This document shows, in pieces, positions 1-7,600 of a stretch of 42,384 nucleotides of DNA. Location of the stretch: NCBI GenBank assembly GCA_017561825.1, contig JAFZBK010000035.1, positions 1 through 42,384 on the forward strand, given 5' to 3'. Origin of the DNA: Prevotella sp. (GTDB lineage Bacteria > Bacteroidota > Bacteroidia > Bacteroidales > Bacteroidaceae). The notes under the pieces were generated by a model. It was not told where the DNA came from. It searched no databases and saw nothing but the letters and a program-made list of their open reading frames with translations. Position 1 is the stretch's first letter; the number at the start of each line of letters is the position of its first letter. Both the position numbers and the translations under genes were made by a program.

Positions 1-171
1 AATGTCTTGTGCCGCAAGTTCAGTATCACTATCATTATAGCCTAAAGCGATAATTGCAGTAAGCCATTTCTCGATCAATACATGATTCGGATAGACGGTA
101 TCAATATCCCCATGACCAACTAACCTTTTATTAAGACTGTCTATAATAAGTCTTTTAACCTCTTCTTCCAT
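1..171 (-). CDS. Hypothetical protein, 3' end outside window
   Basis: The first 57 codons of a minus-strand gene start at an ATG at 171 and run off the left edge without a stop. The peptide begins MEEEVKRLIIDSLNKRLVG and has a charged, probably helical N-terminus. It lies 12 bp after the stop of the preceding small gene, so it is probably the last visible member of the WYL-exonuclease operon. I do not recognise the family, and no membrane segment or signal peptide is visible in this part. Confidence 0.55.
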   Translation of the reverse strand, partial: MEEEVKRLIIDSLNKRLVGHGDIDTVYPNHVLIEKWLTAIIALGYNDSDTELAAQDI

Positions 172-183
172 GGTTATATATTT

Positions 184-405
184 TTAATCTAGCTTCTCAA
201 AATCAAAATCATTGGCTGAGCAACATGCTTTCTTGTAATCAAACTGAAACATTCGCATGTACTGCTCTTTAATCTCTACAGCTCCGTTGTAGAACGGGGT
301 GGTGGTATGTGACCGTGTGGTCACAGTAATCGACATTTCAGGTGTGAGCACCTGTCCGTTAGTGCGCTTAATGCGCTTTGGGGTGATTCTAAACACTTTA
401 CTCAT
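184..405 (-). CDS. Small conserved-looking hypothetical protein
   Basis: A 73-residue protein starting MSKVFRITPKRIKRTNGQ and ending NDFDFEKLD. It is basic at the N-terminus, polar, with no membrane segment, and carries an adjacent Cys pair (KKACC). The frame stays open upstream to a TTG at 450, but the ATG codons at 417 and 405 are more plausible starts; I chose 405 because the following residues look like the start of a compact domain. It sits between two other minus-strand small genes and is probably co-transcribed with them. I recall similar short proteins in Bacteroides-type genomes but cannot give a function. Confidence 0.5.
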   Translation of the reverse strand: MSKVFRITPKRIKRTNGQVLTPEMSITVTTRSHTTTPFYNGAVEIKEQYMRMFQFDYKKACCSANDFDFEKLD

Positions 406-446
406 AGGTTTCGTCATTGATCTGTTGCAAAGATATGAAATAATTC

Positions 447-821
447 TCAAATTACCAATTTTCCAATGTTCACTTTGTAATCATCGAGCATCTTTTTCAC
501 TTCCTTTGCATTTAAAGTAGTGAGGTTCTCCAGTGACATATCCAAAAGATATTGAGCTGTCATCTGGCTTAGTCCAAGCTCTTTTGAGAGAGAATCCATA
601 GCAGCATCTTCACCTGTTGAGTTAGTCATTGTTTGAATAATAGTATCAAGGCTGTTATCTTCTTTCTCAAAGAGATTCACAAGTTCTTTGATAACCTTTC
701 CTTTGTTGGCGATAGCATCACATATCGCAGCAAAGTTCTCGTCTAACACTTCCTTAAAGTCTGTCTTAAACGAAAGAACTGATGCCCCATTTTTTGTTAC
801 TATTTTCATTTTCATTTTCAT
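447..821 (-). CDS. Hypothetical helical protein, third gene after the WYL regulator
   Basis: Encodes about 124 residues from the ATG at 821; in-frame ATGs at 815 and 809 (MKIVTKNGASV) are equally possible. After a short beta-like start the protein looks mostly helical and acidic, with alternating Lys/Glu and Leu, and no signal peptide. Upstream of the start the DNA is a slipped TTTTCA-type repeat. It lies 51 bp after the exonuclease gene on the same strand, so co-transcription is likely. I do not recognise the family. Confidence 0.5.
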   Translation of the reverse strand: MKMKMKIVTKNGASVLSFKTDFKEVLDENFAAICDAIANKGKVIKELVNLFEKEDNSLDTIIQTMTNSTGEDAAMDSLSKELGLSQMTAQYLLDMSLENLTTLNAKEVKKMLDDYKVNIGKLVI

Positions 822-872
822 AATTCTATTTCTATTTTTCTTCAATTGATGATGATAATGTATAGTGAATAA

Positions 873-1364
873 CTACAATATTTCTCTCGCTATCCAGGCA
901 CAAGCTTCTGCATCGGCGAGTGCGTGGTGATGGTTCTCCAGTTGATAGCCACAGGCGGCGGCAACGGTTTGTAGCTGATGGTTATCTAACTCAGGAAAGA
1001 CTCTACGCGAAACGCACAATGTATCGTAAAACTCATAGTCGGGGTAATCTATCTGATAAACGCGGAACACGGCTTTCAAGCAACCTTCGTCAAAGGGCTT
1101 GTTGTGAGCAACAAGAGGCAATCCTTCAATCAGAGGTTCTATCTGCGACCATACCTTGGGGAAGACTGGGGCATCATCCGTGTCCTGACAACAAAGACCG
1201 TGTACCTGACTGCACCAGTAGTTGTAGTAGTTCGGTTCTGGCTGGATGAGTGAGTAGAAAGAATCAACAATCTCTCCACCACGCACAATGACTATTCCAA
1301 CGGAACAAACCGAAGAACGCTCGTTGTTAGCTGTCTCAAAATCAATTGCTGCAAAATCCAACAT
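873..1364 (-). CDS. DnaQ-like 3'-5' exonuclease (DEDDh family)
   Basis: A 163-residue single-domain exonuclease of the DNA polymerase III epsilon type, expected to remove nucleotides from 3' ends using two metal ions. All four acidic positions and the general-base His are visible: D8 and E10 in DFETAN (Exo I), D92 in HNKPFDEG (Exo II), and H146 with D151 in HHALADAEA (Exo III). The open frame extends to 1430, but ATG 1364 places the Exo I motif eight residues in, as is usual, and lies 2 bp after the WYL stop, so the two genes are almost certainly one transcript. There is no polymerase or helicase domain. A DNA repair or nucleic-acid defence role is inferred from the WYL neighbour. Confidence 0.85.
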   Translation of the reverse strand: MLDFAAIDFETANNERSSVCSVGIVIVRGGEIVDSFYSLIQPEPNYYNYWCSQVHGLCCQDTDDAPVFPKVWSQIEPLIEGLPLVAHNKPFDEGCLKAVFRVYQIDYPDYEFYDTLCVSRRVFPELDNHQLQTVAAACGYQLENHHHALADAEACAWIAREIL

Positions 1365-1366
1365 GC

Positions 1367-2302
1367 TTAGTCCTCCTCGTATTTTTTCCACATTCTTTTT
1401 AACTTCCCTGCAATCTCCTGACGCAGCCATAGCGGTTCGAGCACTTCCATGTCCTCACCATTCCACAAAATTTCCTGAATAAAGTCATACTCAGGACAAA
1501 GCTTGTATTTGAAAATGCTGTACTCCTCCTTTCGTTCTATTTCTTCCTGTGACTCATGGAGCTTAAGATCACGGAGGTAGTTGGCCTGACCTGCCGACAC
1601 TTTCAACTTTACTTGTTCTGGCTTCTTGCCTTGATTGGCTATAATGCCGAAGCAGCCATCGAAGAACTTCTTTGGGCTCCAATCTTTGGGAATCTCAAAG
1701 GTTTCTTCCGTTTTGTGGAGATCATGAATGCGGTCAAGGGAATAGATACGCGGTCCTTTCTCAAAATAATAGGTATAAGTGCTGCGGGCAACTAAATACC
1801 ATCTTTGCCGAAACAGTTTTACGCAGTAGGGCTGTACGTCGAAGCTATTCTCCTCGTTCTTCCAATAACTGTGATAGGTAATGTTGATTACACGGTTTTC
1901 CTTCATCGCTTCGATGATGGGTTGCAGATACTCTTGTCCGGAAGGCACATATTCAAGCAGAATACGGTCTTTAATGCTCTGGCTATTTGCTATTGCATTG
2001 CTCACGCAGAACGTGTTGTATAGCCATGAGCGGAGTCCGTTCTTGCTGATGTCTTCCTCGTTCTCGATGTAGTAACGGTATTCACCACGGTTCTCATTGA
2101 CGATGTTGATACCGAACATGTCCCAAATGACATAACGCCAGTTGTCAAAAGTACGCTTGGGAATCTCCACACCTCTACTGATATCATCTTGGAGCCATCT
2201 TTCGTTCAGTTCCTTGAATGAGATCTTTCGCTTACGGTGGATGGTTTCTATTACCCAGACGTATTTGCTTATTAGGCTTTGTCCTCTATCGTTATTCACC
2301 AT
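1367..2302 (-). CDS. WYL-domain transcriptional regulator
   Basis: A 311-residue protein. Residues 1-75 form a winged-helix region (LISKYVWVIETIHRKRKIS, then FKELNERW). The centre holds the WYL module, with the signature in LFRQRWYLVAR and a following YSLDRIHDL strand; the C-terminus resembles the WCX extension. Such proteins bind DNA and sense a ligand, often nucleic acid or nucleotide, and frequently control phage-defence genes (BrxR/CapW types) or DNA-damage genes. Here the regulated gene is probably its own operon with the exonuclease 2 bp downstream. A TACTTTTG box sits at 2327-2320 just upstream of the start, and a promoter-repeat array lies farther upstream. Confidence 0.8.
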   Translation of the reverse strand: MVNNDRGQSLISKYVWVIETIHRKRKISFKELNERWLQDDISRGVEIPKRTFDNWRYVIWDMFGINIVNENRGEYRYYIENEEDISKNGLRSWLYNTFCVSNAIANSQSIKDRILLEYVPSGQEYLQPIIEAMKENRVINITYHSYWKNEENSFDVQPYCVKLFRQRWYLVARSTYTYYFEKGPRIYSLDRIHDLHKTEETFEIPKDWSPKKFFDGCFGIIANQGKKPEQVKLKVSAGQANYLRDLKLHESQEEIERKEEYSIFKYKLCPEYDFIQEILWNGEDMEVLEPLWLRQEIAGKLKRMWKKYEED

Positions 2303-2455
2303 ATTCTATGTTTTTTCGGCAAAAGTACACTAAGGGTACGCCAAACCGTGGCAGAGGTATGAGAAATTATCATTGATCTGAATGATTGGCGCAATCATGT
2401 CCTTTGCCTCTTGTTTTCGTAGGTCGTTAATAATTCAATAGTTTTATCTGATTGC

Positions 2456-2630
2456 AAAGATACGATTAAACGAGCACAATACAAAGGAAAACGAACTTTT
2501 TCTTTATATTGTCGAGTGCAAGTATCTTCGGCGTTAGCCAATGATACGATTAAGTGAGCGAAAAACCAAATTAAATAGTTTTTATTTGTTTATCCGAACG
2601 TGAGTATTTTCGGCGTTAGCCAATGATACG
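2456..2630 (-). promoter_or_regulatory. Tandem promoter-hairpin repeats facing the WYL gene (array A)
   Basis: Three minus-strand copies of an ~83-bp unit have -7 positions at 2463-2456 (TATCTTTG), 2546-2539 and 2628-2621 (both TATCATTG, so decayed). The first has a -33 TTTG at 2486-2483 with exactly 19 bases between; the second has TTTG at 2570-2567 with 20. The second and third -7 boxes lie in hairpins with arms such as 2522-2532 and 2537-2547. Only the gene-proximal copy matches TTTG-N19-TAnnTTTG fully. Confidence 0.6.
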
Positions 2631-2740
2631 AATAAAAACAATACAATAGAATAATCAGGGATGGAATTTTGTGTTGAGGCAAAGAAAACTGAGGTGTACT
2701 AATTTCGGTTGACAAAATTTGGATTCACAAAACTGGCACA

Positions 2741-2858
2741 ACATACACGGATTTCGCTGGAAACGCCTTTATATACGAGGGAAATGTGTGTTTTCAACAT
2801 ACACGGAACATACACCAACGTTCACTATAGGCCCTATAACATACACGCAACATACACC
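2741..2858 (+). repeat. Five direct ACATACAC iterons
   Basis: ACATACAC begins at 2741, 2797, 2808, 2839 and 2850. The last four form two pairs with 11 bp between starts, and the pairs are 42 bp apart. Four copies in opposite orientation lie at 3031-3137. No credible coding sequence uses this stretch. Confidence 0.8.
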
Positions 2859-2969
2859 GCCATTAGACTACTTGCGCATAGAAACTATGGCACTTTCACA
2901 TAGAAAGTAGGCTGATTACCACCTCTAACTAGGCCACTTACTTATAGCAACTAGTCTTCTTACTCGATA

Positions 2970-3006
2970 TTCCCACGTTGGGAACTATTTATTCCCACGT
3001 TGGGAA
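2970..3006. repeat. Two identical 15-bp palindromes, 22 bp apart
   Basis: TTCCCACGTTGGGAA occurs at 2970-2984 and 2992-3006. Each has 6-bp arms around CGT, which suits a dimeric DNA-binding protein. The 22-bp period puts both on the same face of the helix. They sit roughly midway between the direct and inverted ACATACAC groups. Confidence 0.75.
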
Positions 3007-3030
3007 CAAAAACACGTTAGTGAATCTCGC

Positions 3031-3137
3031 GTGTATGTTAGTGCCCGTATAGTGTATGTTGGTGTACCCTTAGTGTATGTTGATTTTCATAAAAATCCCT
3101 TTATTTATCGTGCTTTTCGGCATTTTCCGTGTATGTT
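3031..3137 (-). repeat. Four inverted ACATACAC iterons
   Basis: GTGTATGTT begins at 3031, 3052, 3073 and 3129, with spacings of 21, 21 and 56 bp. The outermost copy is 56 bp from its neighbour, the same distance as between the outermost direct copies at 2741 and 2797, so the arrangement is roughly mirrored around the palindromes at 2970-3006. Confidence 0.8.
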
Positions 3138-3236
3138 CGCGCGTTTTTCATTAATTCTTTTCTCAGGGATTCTGCGTTTTAACCCACCACCCCACCTAAT
3201 ATGCATGAAACGCCCATAAACAAAGGGGGAAATGAC

Positions 3237-3420
3237 AGGTGGGTTGGATGCTTTCAACCCACCTTGAACCCACCTGTTTTGTCATTTTGTGTTAAGGATC
3301 TGATGAATTACTGATGAGTAATGAGGTGGATAGGAGGTGGGTTGGAGGTGGGTTAAACAGTATCAACCCACCTCGCTGAAACGCTTTACACATCGATGTT
3401 TCAAGCAGTTTAGGTGGGTT
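3237..3420. repeat. AGGTGGGTT iterons in mirrored triplets
   Basis: AGGTGGGTT is on the plus strand at 3237, 3335, 3346 and 3412, and on the minus strand at 3256, 3267 and 3365. Spacing of starts is 19 then 11 in the first triplet and 11 then 19 in the second, an exact mirror arrangement. A partial copy is at 3181. Facing copies could also form hairpins. Confidence 0.8.
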
Positions 3421-3477
3421 GATGGGTTAAAATGTAAATAACTTCAATTTTATAACCTTTCAATTTTTCAATTCTAC

Positions 3478-3574
3478 ATCGATTGCATATCCATGCATCG
3501 ATTTGAATATAAATGCAGGGTGCCTTGTTCGCTTGGAGCGGGAACGTCATTCTCGAGGAGTGAGAACGTCATTC
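3478..3574. repeat. Near-palindrome and 22-bp-spaced direct repeat
   Basis: ATCGATTGCAT at 3478-3488 faces ATGCATCGAT at 3493-3502 with one base inserted. GAACGTCATTC occurs at 3542-3552 and 3564-3574, again 22 bp apart. These are the last motifs before the right copy of the 18-bp inverted repeat. The remainder of the 2303-3639 gap shows no gene to me. Confidence 0.6.
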
Positions 3575-3641
3575 ACTCCCTCAAAGTGCCATAGTTTCTA
3601 AACGCCTTTTTTTAGCATGCATAAGTATGCAAAACGATCAT

Positions 3642-3959
3642 GGTTTCACCGAAGGTACTTTCGTTAACTTCGTTTTCCTCTGTCCCGACTCGGCCAAACG
3701 TGCTAGCACGATGGCTCTCGCTGCTCCATCGGTTCGGAAATGAAAAGAAAAACAAGTTTTCCTTTTGCATTTCTCTCACTTATTTGTACCTTTGGTTTCA
3801 CCGAAGGTACTTTCACTCGAAAATTAAAAGAAAAGTAAACTTTCCTTTTGAATTTTACTCGTTTATCCGTACTTTGGCTTCGCCGAAAGTACTTCCGCTC
3901 GACAAAACAAAGAAAAACATATTTTCCTTTGGTTTTGTGCTCGCTTAATCGTACCTTTG
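3642..3959 (+). promoter_or_regulatory. Tandem promoter-hairpin repeats facing the Gfo/Idh gene (array B)
   Basis: Three plus-strand promoters: TTTG 3764-3767 with TACCTTTG 3787-3794 (19 bases between), TTTG 3847-3850 with a -7 box at 3870 one base short (TACTTTG, 19 between), and TTTG 3928-3931 with TACCTTTG 3952-3959 (20 between). The period is 82-83 bp. The first two -7 boxes are in the left arm of hairpins (for example GTACCTTTGG at 3786 with CCGAAGGTAC at 3801-3810). A broken extra unit with only the hairpin arm is at 3642-3664. Confidence 0.75.
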
Positions 3960-3964
3960 TCCCC

Positions 3965-4948
3965 ATGAAACTGATAAACTGGGGATTCATTGGTTGCGGC
4001 GAGGTGACCGAGAAGAAGTCGGGACCGGCCTTTAATGAGGTGACGGGATCGAAGGTGGTGGCGGTGATGAGTCGCACCGAACGTCGTGCCCGTTCCTATG
4101 CTGAGCGTCATCATGTACCGAAGTACTATACTGATGCCCAGGAACTGATTAACGATTCCGATGTGAACGCCATCTATGTGGCCACCCCTCCCAGCAGTCA
4201 TGCCACCTTCGCCATCATGGCCATGAAGGCAGGTAAACCTGTGTATGTGGAGAAACCGTTGGCGGCCAGCTACGATGAGTGCGTGCGCATCAACAGAGTA
4301 AGCGAGGAGACAGGCATGCCCTGCTTCGTGGCTTACTACCGTCGTTACCTGCCGTATTTCCAACGTGTGAAGGAGATTGTGAAGGGTGGGACAATAGGTA
4401 ATATCGTGAACGTGCAGATACGTTTCTCTGTTCCGCCACGCGACTTGGATTATACCTCGGAGGAAACACTGCCTTGGCGACTGCAACCTGCGATTTCCGG
4501 CGGTGGCTATTTCTATGACTTGGCTCCGCACCAGTTGGATCTGCTGCAGGATATCTTCGGCGTGATTACTGAGGCTGATGGCATCTGCGCCAACTGCGGT
4601 CATCTGTACAAGGCAGAAGACAGTGTGAGCGCATGCTTCCGCTTCGAGAGTGGCGTTCCCGGCAGTGGCTCCTGGTGTTTTGTAGGACACAAGTCGGCTC
4701 AGGAGGACTGCATCGAGATCATAGGTGAGCAAGGCACATTGAGTTTCTCCGTATATAACTACGACCCCATTCGTCTGGTAACCAGCGAGGGCGCTACAGA
4801 GATCGTTGTTCCCAACCCTCCGTATGTGCAGTTGCCGATTATCCGTTCTGTAATAGAGGACCTGCAAGGTATCGGTATCTGTACGGCAACAAGCGTGAGC
4901 GCTACGCCAGTGAACTGGGTGCTTGACAGGGTACTGGGGAAGTTCTGA
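3965..4948 (+). CDS. Gfo/Idh/MocA-family NAD(P)-dependent oxidoreductase
   Basis: A 327-residue protein of the glucose-fructose oxidoreductase / inositol dehydrogenase family. The N-terminal Rossmann fold opens INWGFIGCGEVTEKKSGPAF and the family catalytic-lysine motif is seen as YVEKPLAAS. The C-terminal alpha/beta half carries GGGYFYDLAPHQLDLL, matching the conserved HxxD region. Likely reaction: NAD(P)-linked oxidation or reduction of a sugar or cyclitol; the substrate cannot be read from sequence. The frame is open from 3848, but ATG 3965 gives the normal family N-terminus. This start is only 5 bases beyond the proximal -7 box, so transcripts from that promoter would be nearly leaderless. 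The DUF4421 gene follows after 19 bp. Confidence 0.85.
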   Translation: MKLINWGFIGCGEVTEKKSGPAFNEVTGSKVVAVMSRTERRARSYAERHHVPKYYTDAQELINDSDVNAIYVATPPSSHATFAIMAMKAGKPVYVEKPLAASYDECVRINRVSEETGMPCFVAYYRRYLPYFQRVKEIVKGGTIGNIVNVQIRFSVPPRDLDYTSEETLPWRLQPAISGGGYFYDLAPHQLDLLQDIFGVITEADGICANCGHLYKAEDSVSACFRFESGVPGSGSWCFVGHKSAQEDCIEIIGEQGTLSFSVYNYDPIRLVTSEGATEIVVPNPPYVQLPIIRSVIEDLQGIGICTATSVSATPVNWVLDRVLGKF

Positions 4949-4967
4949 CAGGAGGGCAAGAAGTAAT

Positions 4968-6122
4968 ATGCATAATAAGGTAAAATGGTTGTTGACGGGT
5001 TTGATGATGACGGTGATACAAGAGGTTACCGCCATGGATGACGTGGCCGATACGGTCATGTTCGTTTCTGAACCCTCTACCATGGAAGTGATGGCAAGCA
5101 AGGAGGATATTCCCCATAAGGTGGGAAACTTCTTTACTCGTTACTTCAAGGACTTCAACGAAATCGATACCACCTATATCGAACCGCAGCATTACAACTA
5201 TGCCGTGATGTTGCAGAACACCAATACCTACGAGACCTACCGCATCAGTAGTAAGTCGGGACAGTCGGTATCGTTTGCGCCTGAGATGACCTACCGCATC
5301 GGTCCGTATTTCGGATGGCGATGGATATTCCTCGGTTATACGTTTGATATCAGTCATTTCACCAGCGGACATAAGAAGAAGGAGTTCGACATCAGTCTGT
5401 ATAGTAACCTGATGAGTGTCGATCTCTACTACAGGAAAACGGGTAATGATTATAAGATCCGTAATATCGGACTGAATCATCAATATAAGACCATCCGTGA
5501 TGTGGATATCCCGTTCTCTGGATTGAATGTGGGAATCATCGGGTTCGACCTTTATTATATCTTTAACCACAAGAAGTTCTCGTATCCCGCGGCATTCAGT
5601 CAGAGTACTATTCAGCGACGCAGTTGCGGATCGGCACTGATGGGAATAGGCTATACGCGTCATAGCATCCATTTGGATTACGAGAAACTGCAAAATGCCA
5701 TGAACAACCTTCCCTCGGATATTGAGGCGAAATATGGTACCATTAAGCTTGATAGCGGTCTGATGTTCAATGAGGTAAAGTACAGGAACCTTGCGGTGTC
5801 AGGAGGTTATGCCTATAACTGGGTGTTCGCCCGCAACTGGCTGGCAGCCGCCAGTCTGTCGTTATCACTGGGCTATAAGCAGTCGGTGGGTGATCTGTGG
5901 CAATCTGGTAAGAACAGTATCCGTGATTTCTCGTTCAACACCATCTCCTTCGATGGTACAGGTCGCTTTGGCATCGTGTGGAACAACACACACTGGTTTG
6001 CAGGGATGAGTGCCATCATACATAGTTACAATTACCGCAAGACGCAGTTCTCTACGAACAATATTTTCGGTAGTCTGAACTTCTATGTGGGTCTGAACTT
6101 CAAGAGGAAGAGGGGACACTAA
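4968..6122 (+). CDS. DUF4421-type outer-membrane-like protein
   Basis: A 384-residue protein. The start at 4968 (MHNKVKWLLTGLMM) yields a signal peptide ending near residue 23. The rest has alternating aromatic/polar strands, for example IGPYFGWRWIFLGYTFDI and YRKTGNDYKIRNIG, as in the Bacteroidota family DUF4421, which I recognise by memory rather than by search. The pattern and terminal strand LNFYVGLNFKRKRG suggest a membrane beta barrel or an associated protein. It is the second gene of an apparent four-gene run (oxidoreductase, DUF4421, DUF1460, small barrel) that may have an envelope role. The function is unknown. Confidence 0.65.
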   Translation: MHNKVKWLLTGLMMTVIQEVTAMDDVADTVMFVSEPSTMEVMASKEDIPHKVGNFFTRYFKDFNEIDTTYIEPQHYNYAVMLQNTNTYETYRISSKSGQSVSFAPEMTYRIGPYFGWRWIFLGYTFDISHFTSGHKKKEFDISLYSNLMSVDLYYRKTGNDYKIRNIGLNHQYKTIRDVDIPFSGLNVGIIGFDLYYIFNHKKFSYPAAFSQSTIQRRSCGSALMGIGYTRHSIHLDYEKLQNAMNNLPSDIEAKYGTIKLDSGLMFNEVKYRNLAVSGGYAYNWVFARNWLAAASLSLSLGYKQSVGDLWQSGKNSIRDFSFNTISFDGTGRFGIVWNNTHWFAGMSAIIHSYNYRKTQFSTNNIFGSLNFYVGLNFKRKRGH

Positions 6123-6166
6123 TGGTGCAAGCACCAAAATAATAATTAATAATTAAGAATTTTGTG

Positions 6167-7009
6167 ATGAGAAGAGTATTGATTGCTTGTTTGTTGGGAA
6201 TAGTGCAATTGTCAGTGAGTGCACAGGTGCAGTATCTGCGAGAGGATAGTGTGCGGGTGATGCAACTGCTGGATGAGGCTCCCAGAAACGGGAACCTGTT
6301 GGTACACTTTGCCCGTCAGCTGAAAGAGATCCCTTATGTGGCACATACGTTGGAGCCCAACGATAAGGAGCGACTGATTATCAACCTTCGCGAACTCGAC
6401 TGTACCACAATGGTGGAGAACGCATTGGCACTGAGTTTGTGTGTTCGTGACAGTCTGTATTCCTTTGAGGCTTTCTGTCATATCCTGCAAAAGATCCGCT
6501 ATATCCAGGGTGATGAGCCAGCATACGTCAAACGTCTGCATTATTTCACTTCGTGGATCGAGGATAACACTGCGATGGGCTTCTGTCGTGAGATACAGTC
6601 GCCTAATCCACCATTCACAGCCCAGCAGACCATTCAGGTGAACTACATGACACAGCATCCTGATCTCTATCGGATGCTCAAGGTGAATCCGAGTGATATT
6701 CCAGGCATCCGTGAACAGGAGCAGGCAATAAACGGACGACAGTATCGTTATATACCACAGGAGCAGCTTACGAATACCGCCTTGCTGCGCCGCACGATTC
6801 ATGATGGGGATATCATCGCCATTATCACCACGATAGCAGGACTCGATACCCAGCATATCGGTATTGCCGTATGGCATGATGACGGTCTGCATCTGCTGAA
6901 TGCTTCCAGCATACATCATAAGGTGGTTGAGGAGCCGATGACGCTTCGGCAGTATCTCTTCCAGCATAAGACGATGCCGGGCATTCGTATTATCCGACCG
7001 AATATGTAA
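6167..7009 (+). CDS. DUF1460 family protein, NlpC/P60-like amidase
   Basis: A 280-residue exported protein. ATG 6167 gives MRRVLIACLLGIVQLSVSAQ, a clear signal peptide; a GTG at 6164 is possible but adds only one residue. The catalytic Cys is in RELDCTTMVENALAL and the His in TQHIGIAVWHDDG, the arrangement expected for DUF1460, which structures place among papain-like N-acetylmuramoyl-alanine amidase-type enzymes acting on peptidoglycan. The start is 44 bp after DUF4421. Peptidoglycan turnover or recycling in the periplasm is the likely role, inferred from the family. Confidence 0.75.
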   Translation: MRRVLIACLLGIVQLSVSAQVQYLREDSVRVMQLLDEAPRNGNLLVHFARQLKEIPYVAHTLEPNDKERLIINLRELDCTTMVENALALSLCVRDSLYSFEAFCHILQKIRYIQGDEPAYVKRLHYFTSWIEDNTAMGFCREIQSPNPPFTAQQTIQVNYMTQHPDLYRMLKVNPSDIPGIREQEQAINGRQYRYIPQEQLTNTALLRRTIHDGDIIAIITTIAGLDTQHIGIAVWHDDGLHLLNASSIHHKVVEEPMTLRQYLFQHKTMPGIRIIRPNM

Positions 7010-7042
7010 TTGTTTTCAAGTATAACTAATTATTGAGTAAAA

Positions 7043-7600
7043 ATGAAAAAAGAATTGAGAATCATTGTATTAGCAATGTTTAGTGTGATGGCACTCCAGG
7101 CGAGCGCCAAGTTCTATCCTGCTTACAAGAACGCACCTAAGATGCATATCGGTGCCAGGGCTGGTGTTACATTTTCGTATATGGATTACGGCAATGCTGA
7201 AGTATTGGCTGCTCCTTATGGAGGTTTTGCCATTGACTTCAAAGTAGCCAAGTTTCCACTTTATATCGAGACGGGTGCCTACTATATGGATAAGGGATGC
7301 AGATATGAAGGGGTATGGAATTCCAATTATGAGTTCACCGACCATAATCACTCTATTCTCACGCCTGCTGTTGCCAGTTATCATTTCTATATTGGTAAAA
7401 ACATGACCCTCCAGCCATTCACGGGATTCTATACCGCGTATGGTTTCGATTATGAGAAACTTGACTTCGGCCTTCGCGAGGGTGTTGCGTTTACATATAA
7501 CAATTTCTATACCAATATGGGAATCAATGCAGGATTGGTTGAGCAAGATGGTGATCAGGAACATGTCTCACTGTTCTTAACCGTTGGTGTGAATTTCTAA
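7043..7600 (+). CDS. Small outer-membrane beta-barrel protein
   Basis: A 185-residue protein with signal peptide MKKELRIIVLAMFSVMALQA and an Ala-Ser-Ala cleavage region. The mature part has about eight amphipathic strands with aromatic belts (IGARAGVTFSYMDYG, FPLYIETGAYYMDKG, LQPFTGFYTAYGFDYEKL) and ends in VSLFLTVGVNF, with the terminal Phe needed for Bam-dependent insertion. This matches the OMP_b-brl / PorT-like porin family of Bacteroidota. It is 33 bp downstream of the DUF1460 gene. The ligand or partner is unknown. Confidence 0.75.
   Translation: MKKELRIIVLAMFSVMALQASAKFYPAYKNAPKMHIGARAGVTFSYMDYGNAEVLAAPYGGFAIDFKVAKFPLYIETGAYYMDKGCRYEGVWNSNYEFTDHNHSILTPAVASYHFYIGKNMTLQPFTGFYTAYGFDYEKLDFGLREGVAFTYNNFYTNMGINAGLVEQDGDQEHVSLFLTVGVNF

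Larger units (their letters stand above)
2879..3600. repeat. 18-bp perfect inverted repeat enclosing 686 bp
   Basis: TAGAAACTATGGCACTTT at 2879-2896 returns as its exact reverse complement at 3583-3600. Between them lie two TTCCCACGTTGGGAA palindromes, four inverted ACATACAC iterons, seven AGGTGGGTT elements and other short repeats. No transposase or other ORF is inside. It could be the ends of a small non-autonomous element or paired sites for one protein; flanking target-site duplications are not evident. Confidence 0.75.

Noticed and set aside
2709-3219. Short plus-strand ORFs across the iteron region
   Set aside because: Their translations are simply the repeated motifs read through (Tyr-Thr/His-rich). 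Different repeat copies fall in different frames and no protein motif appears.
2741-3420. CRISPR array
   Set aside because: Repeats are 8-15 bp, occur in both orientations, and are separated by 11-56 bp without unique equal-length spacers; no cas gene is nearby.
3642-3959. CRISPR-like or IS-end interpretation of the 83-bp repeats
   Set aside because: The intervals between hairpins are themselves conserved between copies rather than unique, and there is no transposase or terminal inverted repeat. The promoter spacing explains the conserved parts better.
3848-3964. N-terminal extension of the oxidoreductase upstream of 3965
   Set aside because: These 39 codons translate the promoter repeats. 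The Rossmann motif starts within 10 residues of the ATG at 3965, as usual for the family.
3863-5693. Long minus-strand open frames (up to 412 codons) opposite the oxidoreductase and DUF4421 genes
   Set aside because: They mirror the plus-strand genes codon for codon, give Cys/His-rich sequences without any family motif, and would place two overlapping genes antisense to well-supported ones.
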